This document shows, in pieces, positions 1-11,541 of a stretch of 64,000 nt of DNA (within the stretch, counting starts at the first letter, position 1; the number at the start of each line of letters is the position of its first letter). The translations under genes and the position numbers were made by a program. The stretch comes from Beroe forskalii (lineage: Eukaryota > Ctenophora > Nuda > Beroida > Beroidae): contig WFMF01000106.1 in NCBI GenBank assembly GCA_011033025.1, positions 186,001 through 250,000 of the forward strand. The letters are read 5' to 3'. The notes under the pieces are model-generated. The model saw nothing but the letters and a program-made list of their open reading frames with translations. It was not told the origin of the DNA and searched no databases.

Positions 1-782
1 AGTAAAAGAAATAGTAAAAGAAATAGTTTATTTTACATCAACAATCAATTTATATGTCCAGTATGTTAGGTTAGAATATATACATGGAGTAGTTTCGGCT
101 ATTTGAAACGCAGAGATTTAGTATTTGCCATGTAAATGCTCGAGAATGGACAGCTATTTTGATAACTTAACAATACAATTGAGAAAAGAGGTAAGTCAAG
201 GTGGTTAAGAAGTATAGGCATTTCCTTATGTGCTGATGAAGGGAAGGAGTACTGGCGTTTGTTCCTCACCGCGGGACACATCATGCCTGGCAATAGTCAA
301 AATGCGTGTCAATTGAGCTGAAGACCACGGGAAGTACCTACATGTGGTGGATTGGTTCCATCGAGCCTAGTATTTATGTAATATGCAACTAGCATAAATA
401 TAAATGCTAGCAGGTATGATATGTGTTGTGTGGTTGAGCCCATGTTATCACCCACATCTAAAACTTTGATCTCAATTACCTGCTACCTATAGAACCTTGA
501 ACCTTTGCAGCAAGAGTAAAGACATCAGCATGTGCGTATGGTATTATAGTATGAATAAAAAGAACAACCTGATAGAATGAAAACCTGCAAAATAGAAGAA
601 ACGTATCCTGAATTCCCCAAGTTGATCAATATCTTAAATTGAAGTATTTCTTCTTAGCTAAAAATGGATGCTCCCTTAAGTACTCAACTTGCTTTGATCT
701 ATTTACAAGGTATGTTGGAGTATCAATTCTTGATAAAACTTCATAAGAAACATTCCAATAATATCCTACAGAATGAATACCA
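1..782. other. AT-rich non-coding stretch, no feature seen
   Basis: No exon, RNA gene or clear repeat unit could be supported here on either strand. By position it is probably intron of the ABCF2 gene, which runs off the left edge on the minus strand. The later ABCF2 exons (signature motif, Walker B, second ATPase domain) were looked for and not found before the edge. Confidence 0.4.
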
Positions 783-2581
783 TCTCTTCAGAAAACTCCA
801 TATGGTGATAAGCACCTTCCTCAAATTTGATTGCATTTAGTAGTGTTGTTAAGTTTAAAATTTTGCTTTTTAATTATTTTTCAACAATTTTAACAATAAT
901 AGTCACACCACATCGCATGATATTTGATGGCGTTTAACTTTAAGTTTTCGATCCAAGAAACAATCAAAATTTGTTTTTGAAAACGAAGAGATTTTTCAAG
1001 GCTGACGCCAGCATGAAGTCAGCCAATGATGACGTATGCTGACAGATGGAGGGAAAAGGGCCTGAAATTGTCCAGAATTTAAAGGTAAAATTTTTTAGTG
1101 CACACAATTTTTGGTTAACGCGCGCAAATCCAAGCAACATTAAATCCACCGCGCGCGCAAGGCGCGCGCATTTGCGCCGAAGTTATCACAAGAATGATCT
1201 TCGCGTCTTACCAAATAGTTCACTGTGTTGTCCCTAAACTTTCCCAATTGAGCAATTGTCAGATAACAGACAACTTTCGAAATTCGATTCGATAAAAAGA
1301 AAACATCATTCACGATTCGACACACGAAAGTGATTTCTCTTAGCACAATGAAAAACTTTAAGACTCATAAATCTGGACGACGTACTTGGTATGGACTATC
1401 TGTCAGGTAACAGACAACCACAAGATTCTTAAAAATTGATCACTTTCGATAATAAAATATTAGATGCAGCAATCGAAATACAGAGTTAGAATATGATGAT
1501 AAAGCTGAAATCTGAATATCTATAAAGCAGCATTTCATACTTTCATATTCTCTTTCAGCCTTTACGCGTATGAGGAACTCAAATCAAGAAAATTTAACCA
1601 ATTTGCGAAAACCAGTTTGTGTGCCCGTTAATAAATAACAAATAAGCATGCATTTCTCACCAAACTTTGTTAATGAAGCATCTGAATAGCAAATATAGGA
1701 ATCAAACTGATATGCAAAAATTTTGTCAAAAACTTTAAATTTAATTCTCATCCACCGAAACTCCAGAATGAGTTTAGGTATGTCATCCAATTCCAAATAA
1801 ATAAAGACATAAGGAAATTATCAGTTGAGCGAACAAAAAACGTATGATACTCACAGACAATACTAATTTATTTCTTCAGCCGGAGAAGGAAACCGTTTAC
1901 ATTTTACGTAATCATTTGTCGGCTAACCCCAACCCCCTCCCGCCCCTCGCAATCAATTTTACAGTAGCTGTATCAATAATGATAATAATAACATGCAACC
2001 GTTAACGTAATCATTTGAAAAACCCTCCCTCACTCGAGCTGACTGCGTAATATGTGAACAATCCCTCTAACAGATCGTTCACATATTACGTAATCACCTA
2101 GAGGGGGGGAGGGGTTTCCGAAAGATTACGTTACATGTTATTGTAACGAATACAACTACTGTAAACTTGATTACGAGGGGGAGGGGGGGGTTGAAATCGG
2201 CCAAAAATTGATTACGTAATATGTCAACGATCCCTAACTGTAGTCACTACGTATCGAGATAACAGTTCTAAGTTAGCATCCGACTCATTGGTTTTCAGGT
2301 TCACTGCTGTTCTCGGGAGTAGTACCCCTGTAGAAACTATCGCTAGGTAACATAGAGGTCCGTATCCAGGGGGTTCGTGTCGTCTCCAAGATGTCGGCGT
2401 GCCGGTCCTTCCGGTGTTTGTTGAGTGTACTCGCGTACGAAAACGGCTTGTGACAGATCTAGGGAAAATGGGAGCTGTTACTTATCTCGCATAACGATTT
2501 ATAATAGGGAGCTAATCCAAGCCAGGATTGGAGTCGCTCATTTTCTATACTAATAGCAACATAAATGTTAGATTGTTTATT
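783..2581. repeat. Duplicated 1.8 kb segment, copy 1 (empty site)
   Basis: This segment matches 10657-12900 in direct orientation nearly base for base, including a 210-base stretch (1584-1796 and 11888-12100) whose translations are identical. It begins with a motif shared with the 3' part of the Penelope-like fragment at 29.2 kb (GGTGATAAGCACCTTCCT here, its complement there). It ends in GTTAGATTGTTTATT, the bases around the poly(A) signal of the PWWP gene in copy 2. Copy 1 lacks the 420 bp insertion found in copy 2 and keeps the uninterrupted target GTCCCTAA near 1230. Confidence 0.85.
1894..2235. repeat. Two head-to-head MITE-like units with TTACGTAAT ends
   Basis: Two units of about 165 bp lie in inverted orientation. 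Their ends carry ATTACGTAATATGT followed by AACGATCCCT or a close variant, and each has a G- or C-rich core (GAGGGGGAGGGG, or its complement). Together they could form a 340 bp hairpin. The same pair recurs in the sister copy at 12190-12553, and a more diverged single unit is at 37265-37410. Size and terminal inverted repeats suggest a non-autonomous DNA element, but no target duplication was established. Confidence 0.6.
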
Positions 2582-2765
2582 TAAAGGGGTTGGCAACTAC
2601 AGAAAAAGTACCATATTTTATTATCTAATTTACCTATAAATACTGTGAAAACAAAATGTGTGAAATCCCCATGTTTTTAAGCCCCTCCAATCGTGAGATA
2701 TCGCACCTTTATGTTACCGCGCGATTGCGTCACAGTGGCAGTTCACCAACCCAGCGCTATGATCA
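2582..2765 (+). repeat. TTAAAGGGG-type terminal repeat, fragment
   Basis: It begins TTTAAAGGGGTTGG and continues with the order of motifs seen at 20722-20905: GAAAAAGTAC, GTGAAATCCC, a TCGTGAGATATCGCACC-like block, then GCGCGAT and GTCAC. It looks like one end of the family that bounds the element at 20722-23291, here without a recognisable partner end. Confidence 0.55.
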
Positions 2766-2994
2766 CTAGGTTAATGCTGTATTTTATTAGTATTTGACAG
2801 CATTGAGATGCATATTAGTGCATATAAGACGAGGCGTAGCCGAGTTTCATATGAACAATATGCATTGTAATGATGGCCAATACTAATATTAGTAACTTAG
2901 TAGGTCATGAAAGATAGTAATGCATAAGCATGTATAATATGCATGTGAAAAGTGAGGAACCTACTATAATTTAGTATAAATTATTGCTCCACCA

Positions 2995-3830
2995 TAACAT
3001 AGCGTCGAGTTAGTTTGAGGGAGCCCGAGTTGGTATGGGGGAGCCCGAGTTTGTGGGTGAGCCCGAGTTGGTTGAGGTGCACAAATAATCAAATAGTATA
3101 GGGGAGCCCAGCTTTGCATGGGTGATGGGGGAGGCCTGGAAGTTAGTATGGGGGAGCCCAAATTAGTATGGGGGAGCCCGAGTTAGTACGGGGGAGACCG
3201 AGTTAGTATGGGGGAGCCAAGGTTAGTATGGGGGAGCCCGAGTTAGTATGGGGGAGACCGAGTTAGTATGGGGGAGACCGAGTTAGTATGGGGGAGCCCA
3301 AATTAGTATGGGGAGCCCAGGTTAGTATGGGAGAGCCCGAGTTAGTATGGGGGAGACCGAGTTAGTATGGGGGAGACCGAGTTAGTATGGGGAGCCAAGG
3401 TTAGAATGGGGGAACCGAAGTTAGTATGGGGGAGCTCAGGTTAGTATGGGCCATGGGGGAGCCCGAGTTAGTATTGGGTAGCCCCGGTTGGCAGGGGAGT
3501 GCGAGCAAGTGTATGGGGAGCCCAAGCTATGGTGAAGCCCAGGATAAGGTGTAGCCTAGGATAAGGTGGAGCCAGGTATGGTGAAGCCCAAGGTAAGGGC
3601 GAGCCTCGTTTGGGTGATCCCATATTTCAGAGTTAGTCCAAAATATCAGTAAGGCCCAGGATGAGTGGAGCCTGTTATGGTGAAACCCGGCAATGAGGTG
3701 AGTCTGGTTAGGGTGGCACACCGAGTATAAGTGAGCCCCGGAAAATCAGGTGAGCCCTAGATTCAGGAGTGGTGTATGAGTGGGCCGTAATTAGAGTGAT
3801 CCGTGTGAAGGGAAACCTGGACATTGATGT
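2995..3830. repeat. Minisatellite, about 20 bp unit (GGGGGAGCCCGAGTTAGTAT)
   Basis: From about 3000 to 3480 roughly 20 tandem units vary around GGGGGAGCCCGAGTTAGTAT, some with GAGACC instead of GAGCCC. From 3480 to 3830 the units decay into irregular GAGCCC or GTGAGCC blocks. Open frames across it are by-products of the repeat and not genes. It sits in the presumed ABCF2 intron. Confidence 0.85.
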
Positions 3831-4449
3831 TAATTAGCTGCATTTATGGGGTATGGCGCAGAAAAAATTTCGCGCCACAAAATACTGTATGAGAAAACCT
3901 GATGAGTACTGCTCCACAATTCATTTCTTCATTTATTGAACGTTGACTGATATAAATCAATGGCTTCTGATTGCTCTTCCTCCAAGGAAATTTACGGGAA
4001 ACTATAATGAAGTATCGATGACGATTTTCAGATCATCCTACTGTAATCATAAGGAAGTGTAAATCCCGGTACCAGTGATAGCAGTGTACAGGTCTGAGGT
4101 CACTCTAGTGAAGTGAGGTCTAGGGTAGAGGAGTTGAACCACTGGACTTAAAACCCCATAGAGAACGGCCGTGGCATCAATGTCCACCATTGAAATATCT
4201 CGCACTTCAAGACATCATTTACTAGCAATAGCCCGCGAAAATAAGCAGGAATTGAGAATAATATAATAACGAAATCATGACATCTTTGGAGGTAAATACA
4301 TTTGCGTTGAGCACTGAGCAATGATACTACACCTGGTTATTTTTTGTTTAATTTGAGTGCAAAATGTCGTTCATCATGAAAACTTTACATATTTTTACAT
4401 ATATTTACCTATTTCCTATTACCTATATGCACCTATTTCCTCAACCCAC
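3831..4449. other. Intronic DNA, nothing recognised
   Basis: The region between the minisatellite and ABCF2 exon 4 is AT-rich and without a supported exon or repeat. It begins, in the sense of the gene, with the donor GTGGGT that follows exon 4. Confidence 0.4.
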
Positions 4450-7400
4450 CTAGTGCTGACAGTTCCTCAGCCTTGTGCTCCAGGAAGATTCGTTCCTCAT
4501 CGACACTCATGACGGCCTCTAGAGCAGTCTTGTCACAAGCATCTATCTCCTTGCGGAGATGGAAGATATCCACGTGATCAGGAAGAGGAAACTCTTTCTC
4601 TCCTGACGGGTTGTCACCATCAGTAAAGTGAGTGTGTGTTGTGAGGGGCAAAGGGGCTGGTCAGATATCTAACAGATTGAAATATCATAAAAAGTTGCTG
4701 ATTATGAACAATACAGATAGCAGAGCTTAGGTAAAATGGATGAAAAGCCGTTTCAATTCATTGACATGATATTCTAACAATATAGGTACAAAATCTAAAT
4801 AAATTTTGCGTTTTGTTATATTATTATGGGGGAAAGAATATCATTTGGATGATAAATGTCACAGGAGTTCAATCATTAAGTCAGTTTTCAAACTTACCAA
4901 GTAAAGTAAGCATGGTCGACTTGCCACAGCCATTAGGTCCAATGAGACCATACCTTCGGCCATAATTCAATTCAATGGATGTATCTTCTAAGATGTTGTC
5001 ACCATGATGTGTTATGGAAACGTTAGTCAACTGGATATCCCTGTTTCATTATTCATGGTAGAAGAATTAAGATGTACTGAATGCTTTTCAGTGAATATTA
5101 TTGCAATTCATGATGAAAGTGGTTACAATTTGGATGTTTACTTTGTCTTTATCATTCTTCTTAGGTTACATAAACTCGGTAAAGAATGATGTCAAACACT
5201 TAATAACATCTTACGAGTATTTTGGAGTATTTTCACACTGACCTGCTTTCTTTGTGGGATGACAGCACTCCAGTAGAAGAACATGCTGCTAGAAGTTGCT
5301 TGACATGTTCATCTTGAACAGTTTCCATCTTTAAGATGTTTTCAATGTCCACCTTTTCCTCCCCATTAGCATTACCCTGCAAACTCAAAATATAAATTAC
5401 AGTAGTATTTTCAGGCAAAATATAAAGAAAATCAGATTTAATTCTATATATGGCACTCTTGGTACACACACCTCTCTCGATCAACGAGATATACCTGCAT
5501 GTAGTGTGTAACAACACTACATGCAGGTATATACAATATACATGCAGGTATATCTCGTTGATCGAGAAAAACCAAGAGTGCCCTATAGAATTAAATCTAA
5601 TACAACAGCGGTACATAGCACTGTTAGCCACATATATAAGCGATCGAGAATTGACTGAAAGTAGGGGGAAGATAGCTCAATTGGTAGAGCACTGACCGGC
5701 AATCAGAAGTTGTGGGTTCAAGCCCCACTTGCCCTGCTCATTTTCAGATCACCAAGTTTGTATGTGTGACTAGAGGCAGGGTGAATTACAAATATAAAGA
5801 AAATCAATGTATGATTCATACATTGATTTTCTGTTGCTATAGTGAGAACCTGGACAGAATTGACAGACTAGTTTTGTTATTGAGTGCCAATTTGTGCAGG
5901 CCTGGGCAAAATGGTACCACAGGAACACGACAAAAATTAGCCTCCATTAGCCTCCATTAGCCTCCATGGAGGCTGAGTGGAGGCTGAGTGGAAAACTGGT
6001 GGGCCTAAGTGGAGGCTACAAAAATTAGCCTCCACGGAGGCTAGTGGAGGCATGAGGCTAATTTTTGAAAAATAGCCTCCACTATGGAGGCTATATTAGC
6101 CTCCACTAGCCTCCATTAGCCTCCACTAGCCTCCACTCAGCCTCCACTCAGCCTCCTCAGCCTCCATGGAGGCTAAATTTTTGGTTTAGCCTCCATTAGC
6201 CTCCACTAGCCTCCACTCAAGAATTAGCCTCCATTAGCCTCCACAGAAATTTAAAAAGTCATTTTTGTGGAGGCTAAAGCCTCCATATGGAGGCTAATGG
6301 AGGCTAATGGAGGCTGAGTGGAGGCTAAGTGGAGGCTGAGTGGAGCCTAAATCAATAAGCCTACAAAACACAAATTTCTTGCTGAAAATTGTGATTTATG
6401 TGTACTAATGTGAAAAACAATATATAGCTTCAAACTTTCAGACAGCTCCAACTGTCCTACACTCAGCCTCCACTAGGCTCCACTCAGCCTCCACTAGGCT
6501 CCACTCAGCCTCCACTAGGCTCCACTCAGCCTCCACTTAGCCTCCACTAGGCTCCACTCAGCCTCCACTAGGCTCCACTCAGGCCCCACTAGCCTCCACT
6601 AGGCTCCACTAGGCTCCACTAGGCTCCACTAGGCTCCACTGGCCACCACTAGGCTCCACTAGGCTCCACTAGCCTCCACTAGGATCCAATAGGCTCCACT
6701 AGCCTCCACTCAAGATTTAGCCTCCATTAGCCTCCACGGAAATTTAAAAAGTCATTTTTTGGATTCTATGGAAGCTATTTTGACAGTGCTAGTGGAGGCT
6801 ATAGCCTCCAAATGGAGGCTAAAATCATGAAAAAACACAGATAATATGCTAGCCTCCACAAAATTAAATTTATGTCATGTTTTTACAAAAAGAGTACATT
6901 TTGTAACATAGACCAAAGTCTAGTATTAGGCACCACTAAGCCTCCACTAGAATCCACTCAGCCTCCACTAGGCTCCACTAGGCTCCACTAGGCTTCACTC
7001 AGCCTCCACTAGGCTCCACTCAGCCTCCACTAGGCTCCACTCAGCCTCCACTAGCCTCCACGCAGCCTCCACTCAGCCTCCATTAGCCTCCACTCAGCCT
7101 CCACTAGGCTCCACTCAACCTCCACTAGCCTCCACTCAGCCTCCACTAGGCTCCATTCAGCTCCACTCAGCCTCCACTAGGCTCCACTTAGCTCCACTAG
7201 CCTAGTGGAGGCTAGTGGAGCCTAGAGGAGGCTAGTGGAGCCTAGTGGAGGCTGAGTGGAGCCTAGTGGAGCCTAGTGGAGGCTAGTGGAGGTTGAGTGG
7301 AGCTGAATGGAGCCTAGTGGAGGCTGAGTGGAGCCTAGTGGAGGCTAGTGGAGGTTGAGTGGAGCCTAGTGGAGGCTGAGTGGAGGCTAATGGAGGCTGA

Positions 7401-8782
7401 GTGGAGGCTGCGTGGAGGCTAGTGGAGGCTGAGTGGAGCCTAGTGGACGCTGAGTGGAGCCTAGTGGAGGCTGAGTGAAGCCTAGTGGAGCCTAGTGGAG
7501 GCTGAGTGGATTCTAGTGGAGGCTTAGTGGTGCCTAATACTAGACTTTGGTCTATGTTACAAAATGTACTCTTTTGTAAAAACATGACATAAATTTAATT
7601 TTGTGGAGGCTAGCATATTATCTGTGTTTTTCATGATTTTAGCCTCCATTTGGAGGCTATAGCCTCCACTAGCACTGTCAAAATAGCTTCCATAGAATCC
7701 AAAAATGACTTTTAAATTTCCGTGGAGGCTAATGGAGGCTAAATCTTGAGTGGAGGCTAGTGGAGGCTAAACCAAAAATTTAGCCTCCACGGAGGCTGAG
7801 TGGAGGCTGAGTGGAGGCTAGTGGAGCCTAGTGGAGGCTGGGTGGAGGCTAATTAGCCTCCATAGTGGAGGCTATTTTTCGAAAATTAGCCTCATGCCTA
7901 CACTAGCCTCCTTGGAGGCTAATTTTTGAAATTAGCCTCCACTTAGCCTCCACTCAGGCTCCACTCAGCCTCCACTCAGCCTCCATGGAGGCTAATGGAG
8001 GCTAATGGAGGCTAATTTTTGTCGTGTTCCTGTGGTACCATTTTGCCCAGGCCTGTAGCAATTAGAAAGAAAAGGCCTTCTAGGTCAAATGCATGAGTAC
8101 CCAATGCTCCCCAAACACAATTACAAGATAGAACAAAGAACATTTTATTTCATAAGCCTCAAGTTCATCAAGAATTTTAAGTTATCAATCTTTGATTAGT
8201 GCATTCATACTATGAATGCACTAATCAAAGATTGATTACTTAAAATTCTTGATGAACTTGAGGCTTATGAAATAAAATGTTCTATCTTGTAATTGTGTTT
8301 GGGGAGCATTGGGTACTCATGCATTCTTTCTAATTGCTACAGGCCTGCCCAAATTGGTACACAATAACAAAACTAGTCTGTCAATTCTGTCCAGGTTCTC
8401 ACTATAGCAACAGCTTGTGTGTTTCCTTTCCCCTAGAATTTGACAACCTTTGTTATGTTGAACATATGCCCTTATAGTGAAATGTCTCCTCTGATAACAC
8501 TCCAAATCATACTGCCTAACAAAAATCCAACATCTAATTATAGGTTACATGCCCATGAAAACGTCGTCAGTTTTAAATACATGTTACAGAAATGAGTACA
8601 ATATGTATATTGTTAGATTGTAAAATGGGATGAAAATTTGAAAGACTTTTTTCATTGATTAACTTGCTCCATTGAGCAAAAATAATTTGAAAATTGTTAC
8701 TCACATTTGCTTTGGGGGCAGCCTTAGCATTCTTCTTGCCTTGTTGCTGTTTTTGGGCCTTCTTAGCTCCTTTGGATGGCAT
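4450..8782 (-). CDS. ABCF2: ABCF2-like ATP-binding cassette protein, N-terminal four exons (partial)
   Basis: Soluble ABC-F ATPase with two nucleotide-binding domains and no membrane segment; the family works on ribosomes. Exons on the minus strand are 8705-8782, 5243-5376, 4898-5040 and 4450-4602, with AG/GT borders and compatible phases. The Met start at 8782 opens a Lys-rich N-terminus (MPSKGAKKAQKQQQGKK). Exon 3 carries the first Walker A motif GPNGCGKST at about residues 105-113. Exon 4 reads GEKEFPLPDHVDIFHL, closely matching the animal ABCF2 segment after Walker A. About 169 of roughly 620 expected residues are present. The signature motif, Walker B and second ATPase domain lie beyond the left edge or in exons I could not find. 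Intron 1 is 3.3 kb and holds the palindromic repeat at 5837-8414. Confidence 0.88.
5434..5598. repeat. Foldback MITE in ABCF2 intron 1
   Basis: Inverted arms of about 70 bp. The left arm begins AGATTTAATTCTATA and reaches CGAGATATACCTGCATGTA; the right arm mirrors it and ends TATAGAATTAAATCT. Shared inner blocks include GGCACTCTTGGT and TCTCGATCAACGAGATATACC. A small internal hairpin (GTAGTGTGTAACAACACTAC) sits in the centre. Short non-autonomous DNA element by structure; no target duplication was established. Confidence 0.7.
5665..5737 (+). repeat. tRNA-derived sequence (SINE head or tRNA pseudogene)
   Basis: An A-box-like D arm (TAGCTCAATTGGTAGAGC) and a perfect T arm with B box (GTGGG-TTCAAGC-CCCAC) are correctly spaced. 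The anticodon arm has only four pairs around the loop CCGGCAA, which lacks the invariant T before the anticodon. The acceptor stem is mismatched. These faults argue against a working tRNA and for a tRNA-derived SINE head or pseudogene. The sequence just downstream (to about 5800) could be SINE body, but I have no second copy to compare. Confidence 0.6.
5837..8414. repeat. Giant foldback element built of AGCCTCCACT / AGTGGAGGCT repeats
   Basis: The outer inverted arms (5837-5905 and 8341-8414) share CTGTTGCTATAGTGAGAACC and the bases after it. Next inward are paired blocks containing GGTACCA and CGTGTTCCTGTGG. Inside these, 5940-8030 is an array of about 10 bp units. The left half reads mainly AGCCTCCACT or AGGCTCCACT, the right half its complement, with the turn near 7200. 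Unique markers also pair, such as CATAGACCAAAGTCTAGTA near 6907 and its complement near 7540. The element lies wholly in ABCF2 intron 1. No transposase frame is present. Confidence 0.85.
8049..8348. repeat. 300 bp near-perfect hairpin inside the foldback element
   Basis: The arms start at CAGGCCTGTAGCAATTAGAA on both ends and fold around a centre at about 8212 (TGCATTCATACTATGAATGCA). The left arm carries about 17 extra bases (AAGGCCTTCTAGGTCAA). The match over the remaining 130 or so bases is almost complete. It interrupts the spacing between the CCTCC array and the right outer arm, so it probably arrived as a separate insertion. A diverged relative of one arm lies at about 9460-9560. Confidence 0.8.
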
Positions 8783-10239
8783 TTCACCTCTAGCACATAC
8801 AGAATATAAAAGAATGGAGAAATAATCATTTCAATCATCATTGCAATAAGAGACACCTTTGTTTACCTTAACAATATAAGATACATACAAATGAGAAAGA
8901 AATTTAGAGAAAGAAATGAAAACAGGGAGAATCTATGCATCAAGGGAAAAGTAAATTCAAGGAAAATGCAAACTATATTTCATTTCTTTATTACACACAA
9001 AAAAATTATGAATGTTAACAACATAGATCCAAAAATGAAGAAGATATTGCAAAAAAATTCAGTTTTGGATAGAAACTGGCCGTTTCAGTCTTAAACTGAC
9101 TAAATTCTGCTATATCTTGGTCATTTTTGATGAAAAAGCTTCATATTTTCGAAGACACTGTCTTAGCCACAATCTGTATCCATACAACTTTTGGTATCGA
9201 TTGGACATTCACAGGTGGTGATATCAGTGTGTGCAGCACTTTTGGTCCAAAACTGATCAATGCTCTGCACAGTAAGAACACACCTTTGAACACAGGTGCC
9301 CATTAATCAATAACATTTTGAACATTTTGAAGAAATGATTTGAATATATTTTGAATACATTTTAACCCAGGATTTCAGGAAGAAAACATCTCTCAAGATT
9401 AAGTATTGGATCAGGATATGTACCACTCTCATTTTTATAAAAGTTCAATAAAAGTTATGTTCCCTACACTGGATAAAGACATTGATGAACTTAATTTCCT
9501 TGATGAACTTGGAGCTTCTGAAACTAACACACTACATCTTGTGGTTGGGGGAGCGTTGGGCGCCCATCAAATGCATTCAACCCCACACCACGGTTGCACA
9601 GTGTTAGTTTTCATTGGGTTCATTACACCATATCATTTTTGGTGTCTCATGCTTTATTTGGATCTGCTTAGCTCTCTGATGAAGGCATTTCTTTCATGAA
9701 TCCCGTCAAAGACTATGGCACATATCCTGATCCAAAGTTGTTGGAGAGTTCTGTGGCTTGACTACAAAGATGACTGTATTTGTTCTACAAAGAAGAGAGT
9801 TCAATATAAAAGGTTGCAAATACACCACTGGCCCTTTACTTCTCTTCACTCAATAAGTTACTTAATTTGTTGTTGCTTGGAGTTAAACAAACAATGAAGG
9901 GCAATTTTCAGTTCAATTTAGACAGGTGGCAACTGCTATATGCCTATATCCTGGTACCAGGGGTTGACTGATGGGTTCACTGATGGGGAGTGATCATAAA
10001 AATCCCTCACAATTTAAATAACCCAAAAGTTGAGGTTGGTACATTCCATCTTTCTGGGAATATCGGGAACATGACAAATGATCGACAGGCCACTTAAATG
10101 TGGTTATGATTGTGGTTGTCTGACACTCTGGGTTGTCAGACCCATAATTTCAAATTTTAGGGGGGTCAGGGGGTCAAGCAGCATCTGACAAGATTGTGGC
10201 CATGATTAAATGTCGTTCTATAACAAGTAAAACAACATT
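8783..10239. other. Region upstream of ABCF2, no gene supported
   Basis: This should contain the ABCF2 promoter and any 5' untranslated exon, but I see no convincing core promoter. At 9460-9560 a diverged copy of the hairpin-arm sequence is present (TTGATGAACTTGGAGCTTCT, then GGGGAGCGTTGGGCGCCCAT). Open frames here are short and show no family signature. Confidence 0.4.
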
Positions 10240-10690
10240 TTGCTTTTTATGTTGAACTTGATTGCTTATAGCATTGACTAAGGGGGACCCCATAGTGAAA
10301 CACTAAAAATGCAATAATGGATTCAAATCAGATCTACTTTTCACCACTGATTTACTGCCAGTTTCGGGTATCTCTCCCATATAAACGGCTCTGAGTGACG
10401 TCACAGATCTGAACGTCAATTTTTCTGTATCCTAAACCTTACCATAACCCTATCCAAAACCCTAACCTTAATCCTAACCCTAACCATAACAAATCTTGAC
10501 CCTAATCCTGACCCTAACCCTAGTCCTTAAAGCGCTAGGTGCGCTTAATTATATTTTTCTGAGTGACGTCATTGTCATAGATAATGAAGGCTCCCGTTTA
10601 TATGGGAGACCTACCCATTTTCTATAATACAAAATTTAAAATGATCATATTATCTCTCGTCTTCAGAAAAGTCCATATGGTGATAAGCAC
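10240..10690 (-). repeat. Penelope-associated 3' repeat, antisense copy, split by a MITE
   Basis: Read on the minus strand this matches 29180-29370, the region just downstream of the Penelope-like fragment: the GTGCTTATCACCA block, TCTGAAGACGAGA, then CATTTTTGCATT and TATGGGGTC. The match is interrupted exactly by the 249 bp MITE at 10367-10615. This is the terminal part of an old retroelement copy; no coding part is recognisable. Confidence 0.6.
10367..10615 (+). mobile_element. MITE copy A, telomere-like core, imperfect 8 bp target duplication
   Basis: The terminal inverted repeats are GGTATCTCTCCCATATAAAC on the left and the complement of GGTAGGTCTCCCATATAAAC on the right. The flanks CAGTTTCG and CATTTTCT are a diverged 8 bp target duplication (6 of 8 match). 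Internally it has TGAGTGACGTCA near both ends, a run of CCCTAA/CCTAAC-like hexamers, and AAAGCGCTAGGTGCGCTTAATTA. The related copies are at 36052, 39161 and 39720. Confidence 0.85.
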
Positions 10691-11121
10691 CTTCCTCAAT
10701 TTTGATTGCATTAAGTAGTGTTGCATTGTTAAGTTTAAAATTTTGCTTTTTAATTATTTTTCAACAATTTTAACAATAATAGTCACACCACATCACATGA
10801 TATTTGATGGCTGTGTTTAACTTTAAGTTTTCGATCCAAGAAACCATCAAAATTTGTTTTTGAAAACGAAGAGATTTTTCAAGGCTGACGCCAGCATGAA
10901 GTCAGCCAATGATGACGTATGCGAACAGATGGAGGGAAAAGGGCCTGAAAATGTCCAGAATTTAAAGGTAAAATTTTTTTAGTGCACACATTTTTTGGTT
11001 AACGCGCGCAAATCCAAGCTACATTAAATCCACCGCGCGCGCGTGGCGCGCGCATTTGCGCCGAAGTTATCACAAGAATGATCTTCGCGTCTTACAAAAT
11101 AGTTCACTGTGTTGTCCCTAA

Positions 11122-11541
11122 CAGTAGATCAGGACATGTTCTAGCCCAAAAATGTCATGATTTTACAGGAGTTGTACCTATTGATCCTCGACAAAGCATG
11201 CGGCGCGTTCCGTAGCTGGGCACGAACAAGCTCCTACGAATTTCTAAGAATATCTGTAATCGATATCATGATACGGACATGGTTTCATTCAAGCTAGTAG
11301 AAAATCGGGCGTAATCAAGCATCCACTCTGCTCAATTGAAATTACGTCAGCCGAACCGCCTAAAACATAGACCGTGATATCGAGCAGGCATAATGCTAGC
11401 CGCAAAGCCACAGGGAGCTCTATGTTGATACTTAAATTGACGGAAATTCCGTAAAATCCATGACAAGAATGGAGAGGAACCTCTTGTAAAATCCTGTAAA
11501 ATCCTGACACTTTTATGACAAAAACGCTAGAACACCTTCTC
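11122..11541. mobile_element. 420 bp non-autonomous DNA element with 8 bp target duplication
   Basis: It is flanked on both sides by GTCCCTAA (11114-11121 and 11542-11549). The sister segment has a single GTCCCTAA at the matching place, so the empty site is known. The ends carry imperfect inverted repeats: GTTCTAGC, a T- or A-rich step with GTCAT, then ATTTTACAGGA on one side and its complement on the other. The 8 bp duplication and small size suggest a hAT-type MITE, but the terminal bases do not match a classic hAT end well. No transposase is encoded. Confidence 0.8.

Noticed and set aside
5665-5737. Functional tRNA gene (loop GGC, Ala-like)
   Set aside because: Mismatched acceptor stem, four-pair anticodon stem and a missing T before the anticodon; listed as a tRNA-derived sequence instead.
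7283-7585. 100-codon Ser/Pro/His-rich frame in the palindromic array
   Set aside because: Encoded by 10 bp repeats with no gene context; the DNA palindrome is the better explanation.
10440-10530. Interstitial telomere or chromosome-end remnant (CCCTAA-like run)
   Set aside because: The run is inside a MITE and recurs at the same internal position in three other copies, so it is element sequence.
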